From positions 5,146,001-5,210,000 of the forward strand of contig NZ_CP029192.1 of NCBI RefSeq assembly GCF_008642315.1: a DNA stretch of 64,000 nucleotides, given 5' to 3'. Both the position numbers and the translations under genes were made by a program. Below are positions 1-8,880 of this stretch, piece by piece (the stretch's first letter is position 1; every line of letters begins with the position of its first letter). The DNA comes from Streptomyces venezuelae (lineage in GTDB: Bacteria > Actinomycetota > Actinomycetes > Streptomycetales > Streptomycetaceae). The notes below the pieces were generated by a model. That model did no database searches and was not told where the DNA came from. It saw only the letters and a program-made list of their open reading frames with translations.

Positions 1-662
1 ACCCCAGCGGCCTGGACAAGACGACCGTGTCGACCGCCGAGGACCTGGTGAAGCTGGGCCGCGCGGCCATGGAGAACCCCGTCTTCAACGAGATCTCCCG
101 CCAGCCGAGCTACACGGACCTCAACAACGAGAAGCAGACGAACTTCTTCAAGCTCGTCCCGACCGTGGCCATCGGCATCAAGACCGGCACCACCACCGCG
201 GCAGGCGGCAACATCCTCTTCGCCGCGGAGAAGAAGGTCGGCGGCGAGACGCAGACGATCATCGGTGCCGCCCTCGGCCAGTACGGCAGCAACGGCGTCG
301 CCAACATCGACAAGGTCACCGACGTCACCAAGAACCTGATCGCGGCCGGTCAGGACGCGCTGAAGGCCAAGACGATCGTGAAGAAGGGCGACGTCGTCGG
401 ACAGGTGGACGACGGGCTCGGAGGTACGACTCCGGTCGTCGCCACCAAGGACGTCTCGGCCGTCGGCTGGTCGGGCCTGACCGTCAAGCTGGAGCTCGAC
501 GACATCAAGGGCAAAACCATCCCGAACACCGCCAAGGCGGGCACCGAGGTCGGTGTGCTGCACGTCGGCGACGGCAAGGGTGATGCCGTCGAGGTGCCGG
601 TGGCACTGCAGAAGGACCTCGCGGAACCGGGCTTCGGCGCGAAGCTGACCCGGATCGGCTGA
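1..662 (+). CDS. D-alanyl-D-alanine carboxypeptidase (peptidase S11), 5' end missing
   Basis: C-terminal part of a low-molecular-weight penicillin-binding protein that trims the terminal D-Ala from peptidoglycan stem peptides outside the membrane. The frame is open from the left edge, so the signal peptide and the SxxK and SxN motifs lie outside the window. About 219 residues are visible. The conserved KTG triad is seen as IKTGTTTAAGGN, followed by a long beta-rich C-terminal region. No membrane anchor follows, so it may be secreted or anchored at its N-terminus. A strong hairpin terminator starts a few bases after the stop. The family is clear from the KTG context. The subtype (DacA/DacC) cannot be fixed without the N-terminus. 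Confidence 0.85.
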   Translation, partial: PSGLDKTTVSTAEDLVKLGRAAMENPVFNEISRQPSYTDLNNEKQTNFFKLVPTVAIGIKTGTTTAAGGNILFAAEKKVGGETQTIIGAALGQYGSNGVANIDKVTDVTKNLIAAGQDALKAKTIVKKGDVVGQVDDGLGGTTPVVATKDVSAVGWSGLTVKLELDDIKGKTIPNTAKAGTEVGVLHVGDGKGDAVEVPVALQKDLAEPGFGAKLTRIG

Positions 663-667
663 GCCCC

Positions 668-700
668 GCGAGGGGAGGCCCGCCCCGGGCCTCCCCTCGC
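668..700 (+). terminator. Rho-independent-type hairpin after the carboxypeptidase
   Basis: Perfect 15-bp inverted repeat, GCGAGGGGAGGCCCG (668-682) and its complement at 686-700, with a 3-nt loop. It starts 5 bp after the stop codon at 660-662. There is no U-tract, which is common for Streptomyces terminators. It separates this gene from the next one on the same strand. Confidence 0.75.
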
Positions 701-774
701 GCGTGCGTGCTAGCGTCACAAGCTCGGGGACCCGGGGTACTCCGGAAACATGGACGACACGGGGAGAGCCTCCA

Positions 775-2625
775 GTGGCAACAGCGGAGCCGACGCGCGC
801 CGACGACGCCGCCGCACCTGACACGGGCGACGGCCCCCGCACCGGTGGGCGGGTCAAGCTGCCGGCCCAGCGCCGCACGACCGAGAGCGGTCCCGAGCAG
901 CCGTGGCAGCAGCGCTTCCTGCGCCACCCGGTGACGATCACGACGGCGGTCGCCGCCGTGCTGCACGTCGTCTGGTTCCTGGTCTTCGCCAACAGCGGCG
1001 GAGACCTGGCGGCGCAGGACGCCTGGGCCGAGTTCGTCGGGCGGCACCCGGCGTCTGCGTACAACCTCGGCTGGTACGGCGGCATGCACCCCGTGTCATA
1101 CAGCGTGATCTCGCCGTACCTCATGTCGGTGCTCGGCGTGCGCACCACGATGATGATCGCGGGCACCGTCTCCGCGGCGCTGCTCACCATGATCCTCATG
1201 CGCAGCCGTGCGGTGCGGGGCAGGCTGCTGTGGCCGGTCGCCGCGGGTGTCTTCGCGCTCCTGGCCAACGCCGTGTCGGGCCGCGTGACCTACGGCCTCG
1301 GCCAGATGTTCGCGCTCGCGGCCGTCGCCGCCGTCTTCTGCTGGCCGCACCGCTGGCGCTACAAGCGGTGGGCGAAGGCCCTGGTCGCCGCCCCGTTCGC
1401 GGCGCTCGCGACGATGGGCAGCCCGGTCGCGGGCCTCTTCGTCGGGCTCGTCGCCGTCGCGCTGTTCCTCAGCAAGCGGTACCCGGGGGCGTACGCGCTG
1501 GGCATCGCGCCCGCCATCGTCGTGGGTCTCTCCGCGTGGCTCTTCCCGTTCTCCGGCACGCAGCCGATGTCGTTCGGCTCGGCGTCGCTGCCCCTGATCG
1601 CCTCGATCATCGTCTACTTCGTCGTGCCGAAGCAGTGGAAGACCGTCCGGATCACCACGGCCGTGTACGCGGCGTTCGTGCTCGGCGTCTGGCTGATCAG
1701 CTCGCAGATCGGCTCCAACATCTCGCGGCTCGCGATGTCCTTCGCGGGCGTCGCGCTGATCGCCGCGCTGCCGTACGCGGTGCCGAAGTCCCGTACCTGG
1801 TACGTGATCATCGTGGCGTTCGTGGGCTTCACCGGGTGGATCGGCTTCAAGGCCGTCGACGACATCGTGCACACCCGCTCGGACGCCTCCTGGACGCGCG
1901 AGGTCGCGCCGCTGGTCAACGAGTTGAAGGAGAAGGGCGCCGCGAAGGGCCGCCTGGAAGTGGTCCCGGCCCGCAGCCACCGCGAGGCGTCCGCGCTCCC
2001 CGCGTACGTGCAGCTCGCGCGGGGCTGGAACCGGCAGGCCGACATGGAGCGCAACCCGCTCTTCTACGACGACACCCTGAACTCGGCGAACTACCACGAG
2101 TGGCTGCAGCGCTGGTCCGTGCATTACGTGGCGCTCCCCAAGGGCGAGCCCGACGGCGACGGCGGCAAGCGCGAGGCGCAGCTCATCACGGACGGCCTGC
2201 CGTACCTGAAGAAGGTGTGGGTCGACGACAACTGGCAGCTCTACGAGGTCACCGACCCGCGGCCGCTCGCCGAGCCGAACGCCGTGGTGACGCGCGCCGA
2301 GCAGGGCGAGATGACGCTGCGCGTCGACAAGCCGGGCCGGATCCTGATCCGCATCCCGTACTCGCCGTGGCTGAGCGTCGTCGACGAGCACGGCAAGGGC
2401 CTGAAGGCGCCGCAGGAGACCGAGGCGTCCAAGCGGCAGCGCGAGCTGAACGAGAAGCGCCCCAAGGTCTACGAGAACGTCAACGGCTGTCTGTCCGAGG
2501 CGCGGGAGGACCGGGCGGGCGACAAGTGGGTCGAGCTGCTCGCCCCCAAGGCAGGCGTCTACCGGCTCGGCTCGCCCTACCAGATTCCCCGCGGCACGCC
2601 CTGCCCGGAGGAGCTGGCCCGCTGA
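775..2625 (+). CDS. Polytopic membrane protein with C-terminal soluble domain (GT-C-like?)
   Basis: A 616-residue integral membrane protein of unknown function. A disordered Asp/Pro/Arg-rich N-terminal tail of about 50 residues leads into about ten hydrophobic helices over roughly residues 60-375. A C-terminal hydrophilic region of about 240 residues follows and is probably extracytoplasmic. The first loop after helix 1 carries acidic residues (GGDLAAQDAW), which resembles the first loop of GT-C glycosyltransferases, but I cannot confirm a catalytic family. I chose GTG at 775 because GGGGAGAG lies just upstream; an in-frame start at 703 would fall in the terminator region. It sits alone downstream of a cell-wall gene on the same strand, which weakly suggests an envelope role. 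Confidence 0.7.
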   Translation: MATAEPTRADDAAAPDTGDGPRTGGRVKLPAQRRTTESGPEQPWQQRFLRHPVTITTAVAAVLHVVWFLVFANSGGDLAAQDAWAEFVGRHPASAYNLGWYGGMHPVSYSVISPYLMSVLGVRTTMMIAGTVSAALLTMILMRSRAVRGRLLWPVAAGVFALLANAVSGRVTYGLGQMFALAAVAAVFCWPHRWRYKRWAKALVAAPFAALATMGSPVAGLFVGLVAVALFLSKRYPGAYALGIAPAIVVGLSAWLFPFSGTQPMSFGSASLPLIASIIVYFVVPKQWKTVRITTAVYAAFVLGVWLISSQIGSNISRLAMSFAGVALIAALPYAVPKSRTWYVIIVAFVGFTGWIGFKAVDDIVHTRSDASWTREVAPLVNELKEKGAAKGRLEVVPARSHREASALPAYVQLARGWNRQADMERNPLFYDDTLNSANYHEWLQRWSVHYVALPKGEPDGDGGKREAQLITDGLPYLKKVWVDDNWQLYEVTDPRPLAEPNAVVTRAEQGEMTLRVDKPGRILIRIPYSPWLSVVDEHGKGLKAPQETEASKRQRELNEKRPKVYENVNGCLSEAREDRAGDKWVELLAPKAGVYRLGSPYQIPRGTPCPEELAR

Positions 2626-2631
2626 CGGCGC

Positions 2632-3882
2632 TCAGCCGCCGGGCGGAGCGCAGACCTCGGACTCCGGCAGGTGCCCGGGGGCCGCGTCCTTCGCGGCTTC
2701 GGTGCGCACGGTGTCCAGTTGGGCGAGGAGCTCGTCGAGGCGCTTCTCCGTCGGGTCGCCGAAGTACTGCAGGACGGCCCGGTGGAACGCGTCGCGCACG
2801 CCCGGCGGCATCACGTCCGACGCGTCGAAGCAGAGCGTGCGCGCCTTCGCGGTGAGGATGTCCGCGATGCGGCGGCCGGTCGGGTCGGTCGGCTGGGGGT
2901 CGGACGCGTCGGGGAAGAACGGCTGCAGCCCGTCCGCGGCCCGGGCCCGCCAGAGCGTGCGGGCCCGCTCGCCGGAGAGGCGGTCGACGAGGGCGCGCGC
3001 CGCCGGGTCGTCGCTGAACACGGCGGCCATGTCGCCCGCCACCTCGTACGCGCCGTCGTGCTCGTCCCGGCCGCCCAGATAGCCCGCCGCGGGTTCGACG
3101 CGGACCCGGTCGTGCGCGTACACGTAGCGGACGAAGGCGCCCTGGTGCTCGTGTGTGCAGCGCGGTCCGAGGGAGTCGAGGAGGCCGCGCGGGCCGACGT
3201 ACGGCGTCGTGAGGGACCGGTCGATCGACGCCGTGGTGCGCTGGCCGAGGAGCTCGGCCCAGGTCGTCCACGCCTTGCGGACCCGCGGGTCGCGCCAGTG
3301 CACGTCCCCGGTGGCCCACCGCGTGTACGTGGCGGGGCCCGCCTGGTGGAGGAGGATGTCCTCGATCCAGTCGGTGCCCGGCCAGCCGGACGTGGCCTGC
3401 GAGGCCAGCCCCACGCACCACGCGGGGCGGTCACCGGTGCGGCCCTCCTTGCTCCACACCAGGCTCTTCAGGTCGACCTTCAGCGGCACCCAGTAGGTGC
3501 GGCGTCCGCCGTCCACGTCGAGGCGGGGCGCCCAGGGCGGATAGGCGCGGGCGGTGGCGGCGCGGTCGAGCGGGGTGAGGTGTCCCGCGCGGGCGTGCTC
3601 CACGAGCTCGCCGATGCTGTTGAGGATCGCCACGTCCGGCGGGTCGCCCGCCTCCAGCTGCGCGCCGAGCGTCTCCCGCAGCGAACGGGTCCCCTGGTAG
3701 GTGTACGACTTTCCGGTGCCGTCGTCGAGGCGGTGCAGCATCGCCTCGAAGGCCTTGCCCTCCGGGCCCGTCCAGGGGCCGAGCACGACGAGGGTCTCGG
3801 GCCGCTCGCTCGTGCAGGCGCCCGCGGTGACGGCCAGCAGGCAGGCCGCGAGGAAGGCGCGGAGGGCGGTGCGGCGCTTCAT
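2632..3882 (-). CDS. Extracellular solute-binding lipoprotein (GlnH-like sensor subunit)
   Basis: A 416-residue secreted lipoprotein of the periplasmic-binding-protein fold. The N-terminus has MKRR, a hydrophobic stretch and a lipobox-like TAGAC with Cys23. The mature part begins ETLVVLGPWTG, typical of family-1 sugar or polyamine binding proteins, and has four or more further Cys residues. No permease or ATPase genes are nearby. It is the last gene of a minus-strand operon, and its ATG overlaps the preceding stop (ATGA at 3879-3882), with AGGAG upstream. By analogy with the mycobacterial glnX-glnH-pknG operon, I infer that it binds a ligand outside the cell and signals through the neighbouring membrane protein rather than feeding a transporter. 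The ligand is unknown. Confidence 0.8.
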   Translation of the reverse strand: MKRRTALRAFLAACLLAVTAGACTSERPETLVVLGPWTGPEGKAFEAMLHRLDDGTGKSYTYQGTRSLRETLGAQLEAGDPPDVAILNSIGELVEHARAGHLTPLDRAATARAYPPWAPRLDVDGGRRTYWVPLKVDLKSLVWSKEGRTGDRPAWCVGLASQATSGWPGTDWIEDILLHQAGPATYTRWATGDVHWRDPRVRKAWTTWAELLGQRTTASIDRSLTTPYVGPRGLLDSLGPRCTHEHQGAFVRYVYAHDRVRVEPAAGYLGGRDEHDGAYEVAGDMAAVFSDDPAARALVDRLSGERARTLWRARAADGLQPFFPDASDPQPTDPTGRRIADILTAKARTLCFDASDVMPPGVRDAFHRAVLQYFGDPTEKRLDELLAQLDTVRTEAAKDAAPGHLPESEVCAPPGG

Positions 3883-5057
3883 GGGGCGGCTCCTGGGCGC
3901 GAGACGAGGACGTACTCGCGGCGGTAGGCGTGGAGCGTGGCCGCGGTCACCGCCGCGCTGAACAGCCCGGCGGGCGCCACCCACGGCGCGACCCCGTCCA
4001 GCGAGGAGAGCCGTCCCGCGGACAGGTCGCGGCCCGCGCGGTCGTCCAGGGACCGGATCAGGAGGGGATGGCGGTCGCCGAACGGCCGCTCGTCGACGGT
4101 CGACTCGATCGCCGGGGTCGTGCGCTCGGCGATCCGCGTCGCCGTCGTCACCACACGCTGCTGCGCCCGGTGGGCGAGGACGGCGTCGGCCGTCAGGAAC
4201 GGCACGGCCAGCAGCGGCAGGGCGGCCACCAGCAGCGGGACGCTGACGTGGAGGTGCAGGCGGTGGTGGAGGAACACCTGGGTGCGCCACTGCCCGAACG
4301 CGAGCAGCCCCAGGGCGAGGACGGACAGGGACCCCGCGGCGAGCACGCGGCCGCCCGGCGCCGCCCGGTCCGCGAGCCTGTCGCGCAGCCGGTCCTCCAG
4401 GGAGGAGATGCGGTCGACGACGGCGGTCGCGTCGGAGCGCGAACCGGTGGCGGGACGGCAGGCCGGATAGCCGTCCGCGTCGGCCTTCGCGGTGGGCGCG
4501 GGCCCGGGTGTCGAGCAGAGCATGCTGCGCGCGTACGAGAGTCCGGCGTCGCGCAGCGCGGGGTCGGCGACGTTGTTCTGCGCGAAGGTGATCCAGGTGC
4601 CGTAGTCGACGACGAGCCCGGAGACGACGTCGAGCTCCTGGCGTTCGGCGGTGGTCAGGGCGCCGCTGCGGGCCACCTGGTTGAGGTTCTGCACGGCCCG
4701 CGTGGTGCGGGTGGTGTACCGCTTGCTCAACCCGCTGAGCTGCACGGCCTCCCCGGCCGCCAGACTCTGTGCGGCCTCGCGGTCGGCGATGCGCAGGGAC
4801 GTCTCGGCCTCGGCGAGCCCGACGAGCGCGGGCAGGAAGCTGTCCCGCAGGGCCGCCGAGTCCTCGCGCACGTCCGCGTACGCCCAGCCGAACGCGACGG
4901 CCGCGACGACGGTGAGCAGCGGCAGCGCGACGAGCCGGTCCCGCAGGTACGCGCGGTTGCGCGGGCGTTCGGTGAGCGGCTCCGGCCACGCGTACCGGCG
5001 CAGGGCGCGCAGCGCGTCACCGGCGAGGGGCGGGACGGCGCGCCACAGGGCCGTCAC
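3879..5057 (-). CDS. Four-helix membrane sensor protein (GlnX-like)
   Basis: A 392-residue membrane protein. Predicted helices lie at about residues 42-60, 236-256, 271-290 and 357-376. The large segment between helices 1 and 2 (about residues 62-235) is likely extracytoplasmic and helical, like a four-helix-bundle sensor domain, and contains two cysteines (C181, C200). A second, smaller external loop lies between helices 3 and 4. This layout matches GlnX of mycobacteria, which relays ligand status from the lipoprotein GlnH to the kinase PknG. Both neighbours here fit those roles. The GTG start overlaps the vWA stop as GTGA (5054-5057), and its own stop overlaps the lipoprotein start, so translation is coupled on both sides. 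The analogy rests on topology and gene order, not on a sequence search. Confidence 0.7.
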   Translation of the reverse strand: MTALWRAVPPLAGDALRALRRYAWPEPLTERPRNRAYLRDRLVALPLLTVVAAVAFGWAYADVREDSAALRDSFLPALVGLAEAETSLRIADREAAQSLAAGEAVQLSGLSKRYTTRTTRAVQNLNQVARSGALTTAERQELDVVSGLVVDYGTWITFAQNNVADPALRDAGLSYARSMLCSTPGPAPTAKADADGYPACRPATGSRSDATAVVDRISSLEDRLRDRLADRAAPGGRVLAAGSLSVLALGLLAFGQWRTQVFLHHRLHLHVSVPLLVAALPLLAVPFLTADAVLAHRAQQRVVTTATRIAERTTPAIESTVDERPFGDRHPLLIRSLDDRAGRDLSAGRLSSLDGVAPWVAPAGLFSAAVTAATLHAYRREYVLVSRPGAAP

Positions 5058-6517
5058 CGGGCGGCTCCGGGCGGGCGGGGGCCGGGCAGGTGGACGCCGG
5101 GCAGGACGGTCGTGCTGGACTGGATGCGGGCGGCCTCCACGTCGAACTTCGCGACGCGGTCCCGGAGTTCGACGACGCCGCTCGCCGAGTCGCGGACGCG
5201 GACGAGGCGCCGCAGATGGTCCTGCATGGCGGTGTCGCCCGTCTCGACGGCGAGCCGCCACGCGGCGCCGAGCAGGGTCTCGGCCGCCGCCCGCCTGCCG
5301 AGCCTCAGCTCCGCGCAGGCCTCCTCGAAGGTGCGGTGCAGCTCCTCCTCCTGCCGGTAGTGGGCGACCTGCGGGTCGAGGCGGCTGTAGAGATCGGGGT
5401 CGTCGGTCCAGCGCATCAGCACGGGCTGGGGCGCGGGCAGCCGCAGCGGCGCCGGGCCCTCCGCGTCCAGTTCGACCTCCGTCAGGAGGAGTTCCTTGCC
5501 GATCTTGGCCGGGTCGTAAGGCGCGCCGACGCAGAGGAGGTAGGCGCGGGTCTCCTCGCCGCACGGACCGAGGTCGTACTCCTCGACGGGGCCGCCCGCG
5601 CCCGTCCCGACGCCCGACAGATCGACGCGGTCGGGGCGGAGCGCGACCCGCGTGGGGTGGACCTGCTCGAAGGCGTGCGGGCGCACCCCTGCACGGTGGT
5701 AGAGGCGCAGGCGCAGGCCCGTGACGTGGCGTCCGGCGGCCCGCCCGGTGAGCGAGGCCAGCTCGTCGGGCAGCCGCGTCAGATCCGCCACGGCCCGGGT
5801 GCGGCCGCTCAACGCGCGCGCGATGAGGAGGAGTTCCTCGGTCTCCCAGGCGTCCCCGATGCCCACGACGTCGCAGGTGAAGGCCCGCGCGCACCGTTCG
5901 ACGCGTTCCTGCAGCTCGGCGCGCGTCTCGTACCCGGGCTCGTTCCTGCCGTCGGTGAGGAGCAGCGCGTGCCGCACCCAGCCGCCGTCGCCCGCGGCGG
6001 GCAGTTCCCGGAAGAGCTGCCGGGCCCGCTCCAGCCAGGTGCCCATCGCGGTGCCGCCGCCCGGGGTGCAGTCGTGCAGGGCGGCCTCGGCGGCGGCCCG
6101 CGACTCGGCGTGCGCGACGGCGAGTCCGGGCCGCCTGGGATAGATCATGGCGGTCCTGTCGCCCCCGGCGACCAGGGCGAACAGCGAGCCGTCGGGAATG
6201 CGGGCCAGCGCGCTGACGGCGGCGGCGCGGGCGGCGCCGAGCCGGCTCGGCGGCATCACCATCGAGGAGGAGTGGTCGATGAGCAGCACCTCGGCGAGCC
6301 GCGCCCCGGCCGTACCCGCACCTGCGTCCGCCGGGTCGCGCTCGGTGGCGGCGGGCGGCGCGTGCGCGACGCCCGTCCTGCGGACCGTCACGGTGAGGAC
6401 GGCGTACATGCGGGCCGTGTCCTGTCCGCCCGGGGTGCGCGGGCGGGGCAGCTCGACGACCTGGCTCACTTCCAGGCCGACCGAAGCGGCCGGTTCTTGG
6501 TCTTCTTGCCCAGCCAT
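5054..6517 (-). CDS. von Willebrand factor type A domain protein
   Basis: A 487-residue, probably cytoplasmic protein with no signal peptide. The vWA domain runs from about residue 75 to 260. Its metal-ion adhesion site is seen as DHSSS (D81, S83, S85), with a later GTAMG (Thr) and LLTDGRN (Asp). The C-terminal half is a beta-rich region and then a helical tail. vWA domains bind a partner through a divalent metal. The gene starts inside the kinase gene (52-nt overlap, 6466-6517) and ends overlapping the membrane-protein start, so all three are coupled. In this operon it could be an adaptor or a kinase substrate. Its partner cannot be read from the sequence. Confidence 0.85.
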   Translation of the reverse strand: MAGQEDQEPAASVGLEVSQVVELPRPRTPGGQDTARMYAVLTVTVRRTGVAHAPPAATERDPADAGAGTAGARLAEVLLIDHSSSMVMPPSRLGAARAAAVSALARIPDGSLFALVAGGDRTAMIYPRRPGLAVAHAESRAAAEAALHDCTPGGGTAMGTWLERARQLFRELPAAGDGGWVRHALLLTDGRNEPGYETRAELQERVERCARAFTCDVVGIGDAWETEELLLIARALSGRTRAVADLTRLPDELASLTGRAAGRHVTGLRLRLYHRAGVRPHAFEQVHPTRVALRPDRVDLSGVGTGAGGPVEEYDLGPCGEETRAYLLCVGAPYDPAKIGKELLLTEVELDAEGPAPLRLPAPQPVLMRWTDDPDLYSRLDPQVAHYRQEEELHRTFEEACAELRLGRRAAAETLLGAAWRLAVETGDTAMQDHLRRLVRVRDSASGVVELRDRVAKFDVEAARIQSSTTVLPGVHLPGPRPPGAAR

Positions 6518-8880
6518 GGGAAGTCCTTGCCGATGCGTGCGTGCAGGAAGCCGAAGGGGCGTACCGCGTAGGCGCGGTCGAGGAGGATCTCGGCGAGCGG
6601 TACGCCGTCGTCCGGCGTCGGCGCGTCCCGGGCGGCCTGGTGGGCCAGGATCCGGTAGAAGCGGGAGAGGTCGGTGCGCAACGCCCTTATGTCCGCGGGG
6701 AATTCGAGCAGCGGGTCGGCGTGCGCGGCGACGGCTCGCAGCTGGGCAGCGGTGATCGCGCCACCTCTCCCACCGCCGTCTTCTTCTCCCAGGAGCCGGT
6801 GCGCCGCACCCCACACCTCCGCCTTCATCCGTACGCGCGACGGTTCGTCGGTCAGGCCGTGCGCGGAGAAGAGCTGGGCCAGCGCGCGTACCGCCGCGCC
6901 CAGTCCTTCGGCGTCCCGCGCGTGGTCGACGCGGATGCGCACGGCGGCCGTGCGGGCGGCGGTGCGGTGCCGGGAGTGCTGTGGCACGGTGTCGAGCGCG
7001 GCGATTGCGTCGGTGAGGGCGTCGGGGCCGCCGAGGGCGAGCCGCGCCCGGACGGCGCCGAAGGCCGCGCTGCCCAGCGAGGGGTTCCGCAGCCGGACGG
7101 CCTCGTAGAAGGTGAGGGCCTCGTGCGGCCGCCCGAGCTGTTCCGCGCAGTGGCCGAGGGCCAGCTTCGGCGCGTACTCGCCGGGGATCGCGGCGTAGAC
7201 CCGGTCGAAGCGGCCGCGGGCCTCCGGCACCCGGGAGCGGGCCAGCGCGAGCAGCCCCCGGTGCCAGTCGAGCCGCCAGTCGTGCGGCCCGTTCGCGGGC
7301 CCTATGGCGTCCTCGGCCAGGGCGAGCGCGGTCTCGGCGCCGGTGAGGTCCTCCGCGCGCAGCGCCACCCGCAGCCGCAGCCTGCACCGCAGCAGGTGCA
7401 CCTCGGGGGAGTCCCGCCAGTCGCCGGTGTGCTGGAGCAGCGCCTCGGGGTCGTCGTCGCTGAGCCTGCTGAGCTCGCCGTGGTGGTCGTCGTCCGGGTC
7501 GGGGCGCGGTACGGGGAGCCGTCGGGCCACCTCGGGCGGGGCGGGGGCGGGGTGGTGGGGCGCGGTCCGCGGGGCGGCCCAGTGCCGGACCTCGGGGGCG
7601 GCGCCGAGCCCGCCGTCGAGGGCGTACGCGGACTGGAGGAAGAGCGGCGAGGGTTCGAACGTCTCGGCGCCCGTGCGCAGGGACCGCAGTTCGCGGAAGA
7701 CGCCGCGGAGCTGCTCCTCCATCTCGCGCGCCGTGGCGAAGCGTTCGGCGCGCGCGGTGCGGGTGGCGCGGCGCAGGGCCCTGGCGAGGGAGACGAGGCC
7801 GAGTCCGCGGTGGTGCCCGGTGGCGTCGTCGAGCGGGGCGAGCGCCGCGAGGTCCGCCAGGTCGTGGCGGGTCGCCCCGAGCCCGCACAGGGTGCGCAGC
7901 GTCTCGCCGAGGCTGAACAGGTCGTCCTGCGGCGCGGATTCGCCGTGGGGGCCGACGCTGGGCGCGCGGTAGAGGGCGGTGGTGAGGCCGGGTGCGCCCG
8001 CGCGGCGCACGCTGCCGACGTCGACGAGCTTGGTGGTGGAGCCGTCGTGCATGACGTTGGGCGGCTTCAGGTCGCCGTACACCTTGCCGCGCTCGGGGGC
8101 GTGCAGGTGCGCGAGCGCGGCGAGGATCCGCACGCCGTACGCGAGGACGAACTCCGGGAAGCGGTCGCCGCCGAACTCGTCGGGGTGCTCGTGGGCGCGG
8201 GCCCGCACCTCTTCGAGGTTGAGCCCGTCGACGTACTGGAGGACGAGGAAGTCCCCGACCCCGGCGTGGTGCCCGTAGTTGAACACCCGGATGAACCCGT
8301 CGTGGTTGAGCTCGACGAGCTCCCTGCGTTCGCCTTCCAGGAGGCGGTACGACTCCGTGGCGAGCTCGGCGTGCAGCATCTTCACGGCGACCGCGCGGTC
8401 GTCGACCTTGGTGTCGTGGGCGAGGCAGACCTCGCCCATCCCGCCGTACCCGAGCGGCCGCACCAGGCGGTACTGGCCGGCGAGGAGCGTGCCGGGCGGC
8501 AGAGGCAGGCCGCTGAGGGCGACGGGGGCGCCACCCGCGTTGTCCGCCCGGTCCAGGAGCGTGATCTCGGGCAGGACGGTGGGGTCGGGGTGTTCCGGGG
8601 GGAGGGCGACGCGGGCCGGGCGCGGTGGGTCCGCGGTGACGCCGAGGTCGACGATCCAGTGCTGGGAGGACTCCTCGACGGATGCCGGGCCGGGGCGCGA
8701 CGGCGGTTCGGGGGGCGTCGGTTCAGGCCCCGGCTCGGAGACCGGTGCCGCGTGCCCCGTGTCCGTGGCGGAGTGCAGCCCGGTCTCGGCGTCCACGCGC
8801 TCGCCGCTGGCCAGGCAGTACCCGGTCGGCGACACGGTTCCGGAACAGCCCGGGTGCGGGCACGACTTGCCCTTCGTCAC
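6466..8880 (-). CDS. PknG-like serine/threonine protein kinase with TPR region
   Basis: An 804-residue cytoplasmic kinase. Residues 1-30 form a degenerate zinc-ribbon (C7, C12, C22); Ser25 sits where a fourth Cys of a YCxxC knuckle would be expected. The kinase domain runs from about residue 136 to 390. It has the glycine loop GYGGMGEV, K167 (VAVK), a catalytic loop YGDLKPPNVM (D270) without the usual HRD arginine, and DVG (D287) instead of DFG. Both changes are typical of PknG. The C-terminal half is TPR-like helical repeats, also as in PknG. PknG adjusts glutamate and central metabolism in response to amino acids. The GTG start overlaps the protease stop as GTGA (8877-8880). The kinase assignment is firm; the PknG role is inferred. 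Confidence 0.88.
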   Translation of the reverse strand: MTKGKSCPHPGCSGTVSPTGYCLASGERVDAETGLHSATDTGHAAPVSEPGPEPTPPEPPSRPGPASVEESSQHWIVDLGVTADPPRPARVALPPEHPDPTVLPEITLLDRADNAGGAPVALSGLPLPPGTLLAGQYRLVRPLGYGGMGEVCLAHDTKVDDRAVAVKMLHAELATESYRLLEGERRELVELNHDGFIRVFNYGHHAGVGDFLVLQYVDGLNLEEVRARAHEHPDEFGGDRFPEFVLAYGVRILAALAHLHAPERGKVYGDLKPPNVMHDGSTTKLVDVGSVRRAGAPGLTTALYRAPSVGPHGESAPQDDLFSLGETLRTLCGLGATRHDLADLAALAPLDDATGHHRGLGLVSLARALRRATRTARAERFATAREMEEQLRGVFRELRSLRTGAETFEPSPLFLQSAYALDGGLGAAPEVRHWAAPRTAPHHPAPAPPEVARRLPVPRPDPDDDHHGELSRLSDDDPEALLQHTGDWRDSPEVHLLRCRLRLRVALRAEDLTGAETALALAEDAIGPANGPHDWRLDWHRGLLALARSRVPEARGRFDRVYAAIPGEYAPKLALGHCAEQLGRPHEALTFYEAVRLRNPSLGSAAFGAVRARLALGGPDALTDAIAALDTVPQHSRHRTAARTAAVRIRVDHARDAEGLGAAVRALAQLFSAHGLTDEPSRVRMKAEVWGAAHRLLGEEDGGGRGGAITAAQLRAVAAHADPLLEFPADIRALRTDLSRFYRILAHQAARDAPTPDDGVPLAEILLDRAYAVRPFGFLHARIGKDFPWLGKKTKNRPLRSAWK

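Noticed and set aside
903..2855. Long plus-strand frame of 650 codons rich in Arg and Pro
   Set aside because: Shadow of the membrane-protein gene in another frame; composition is low-complexity and no domain is visible.
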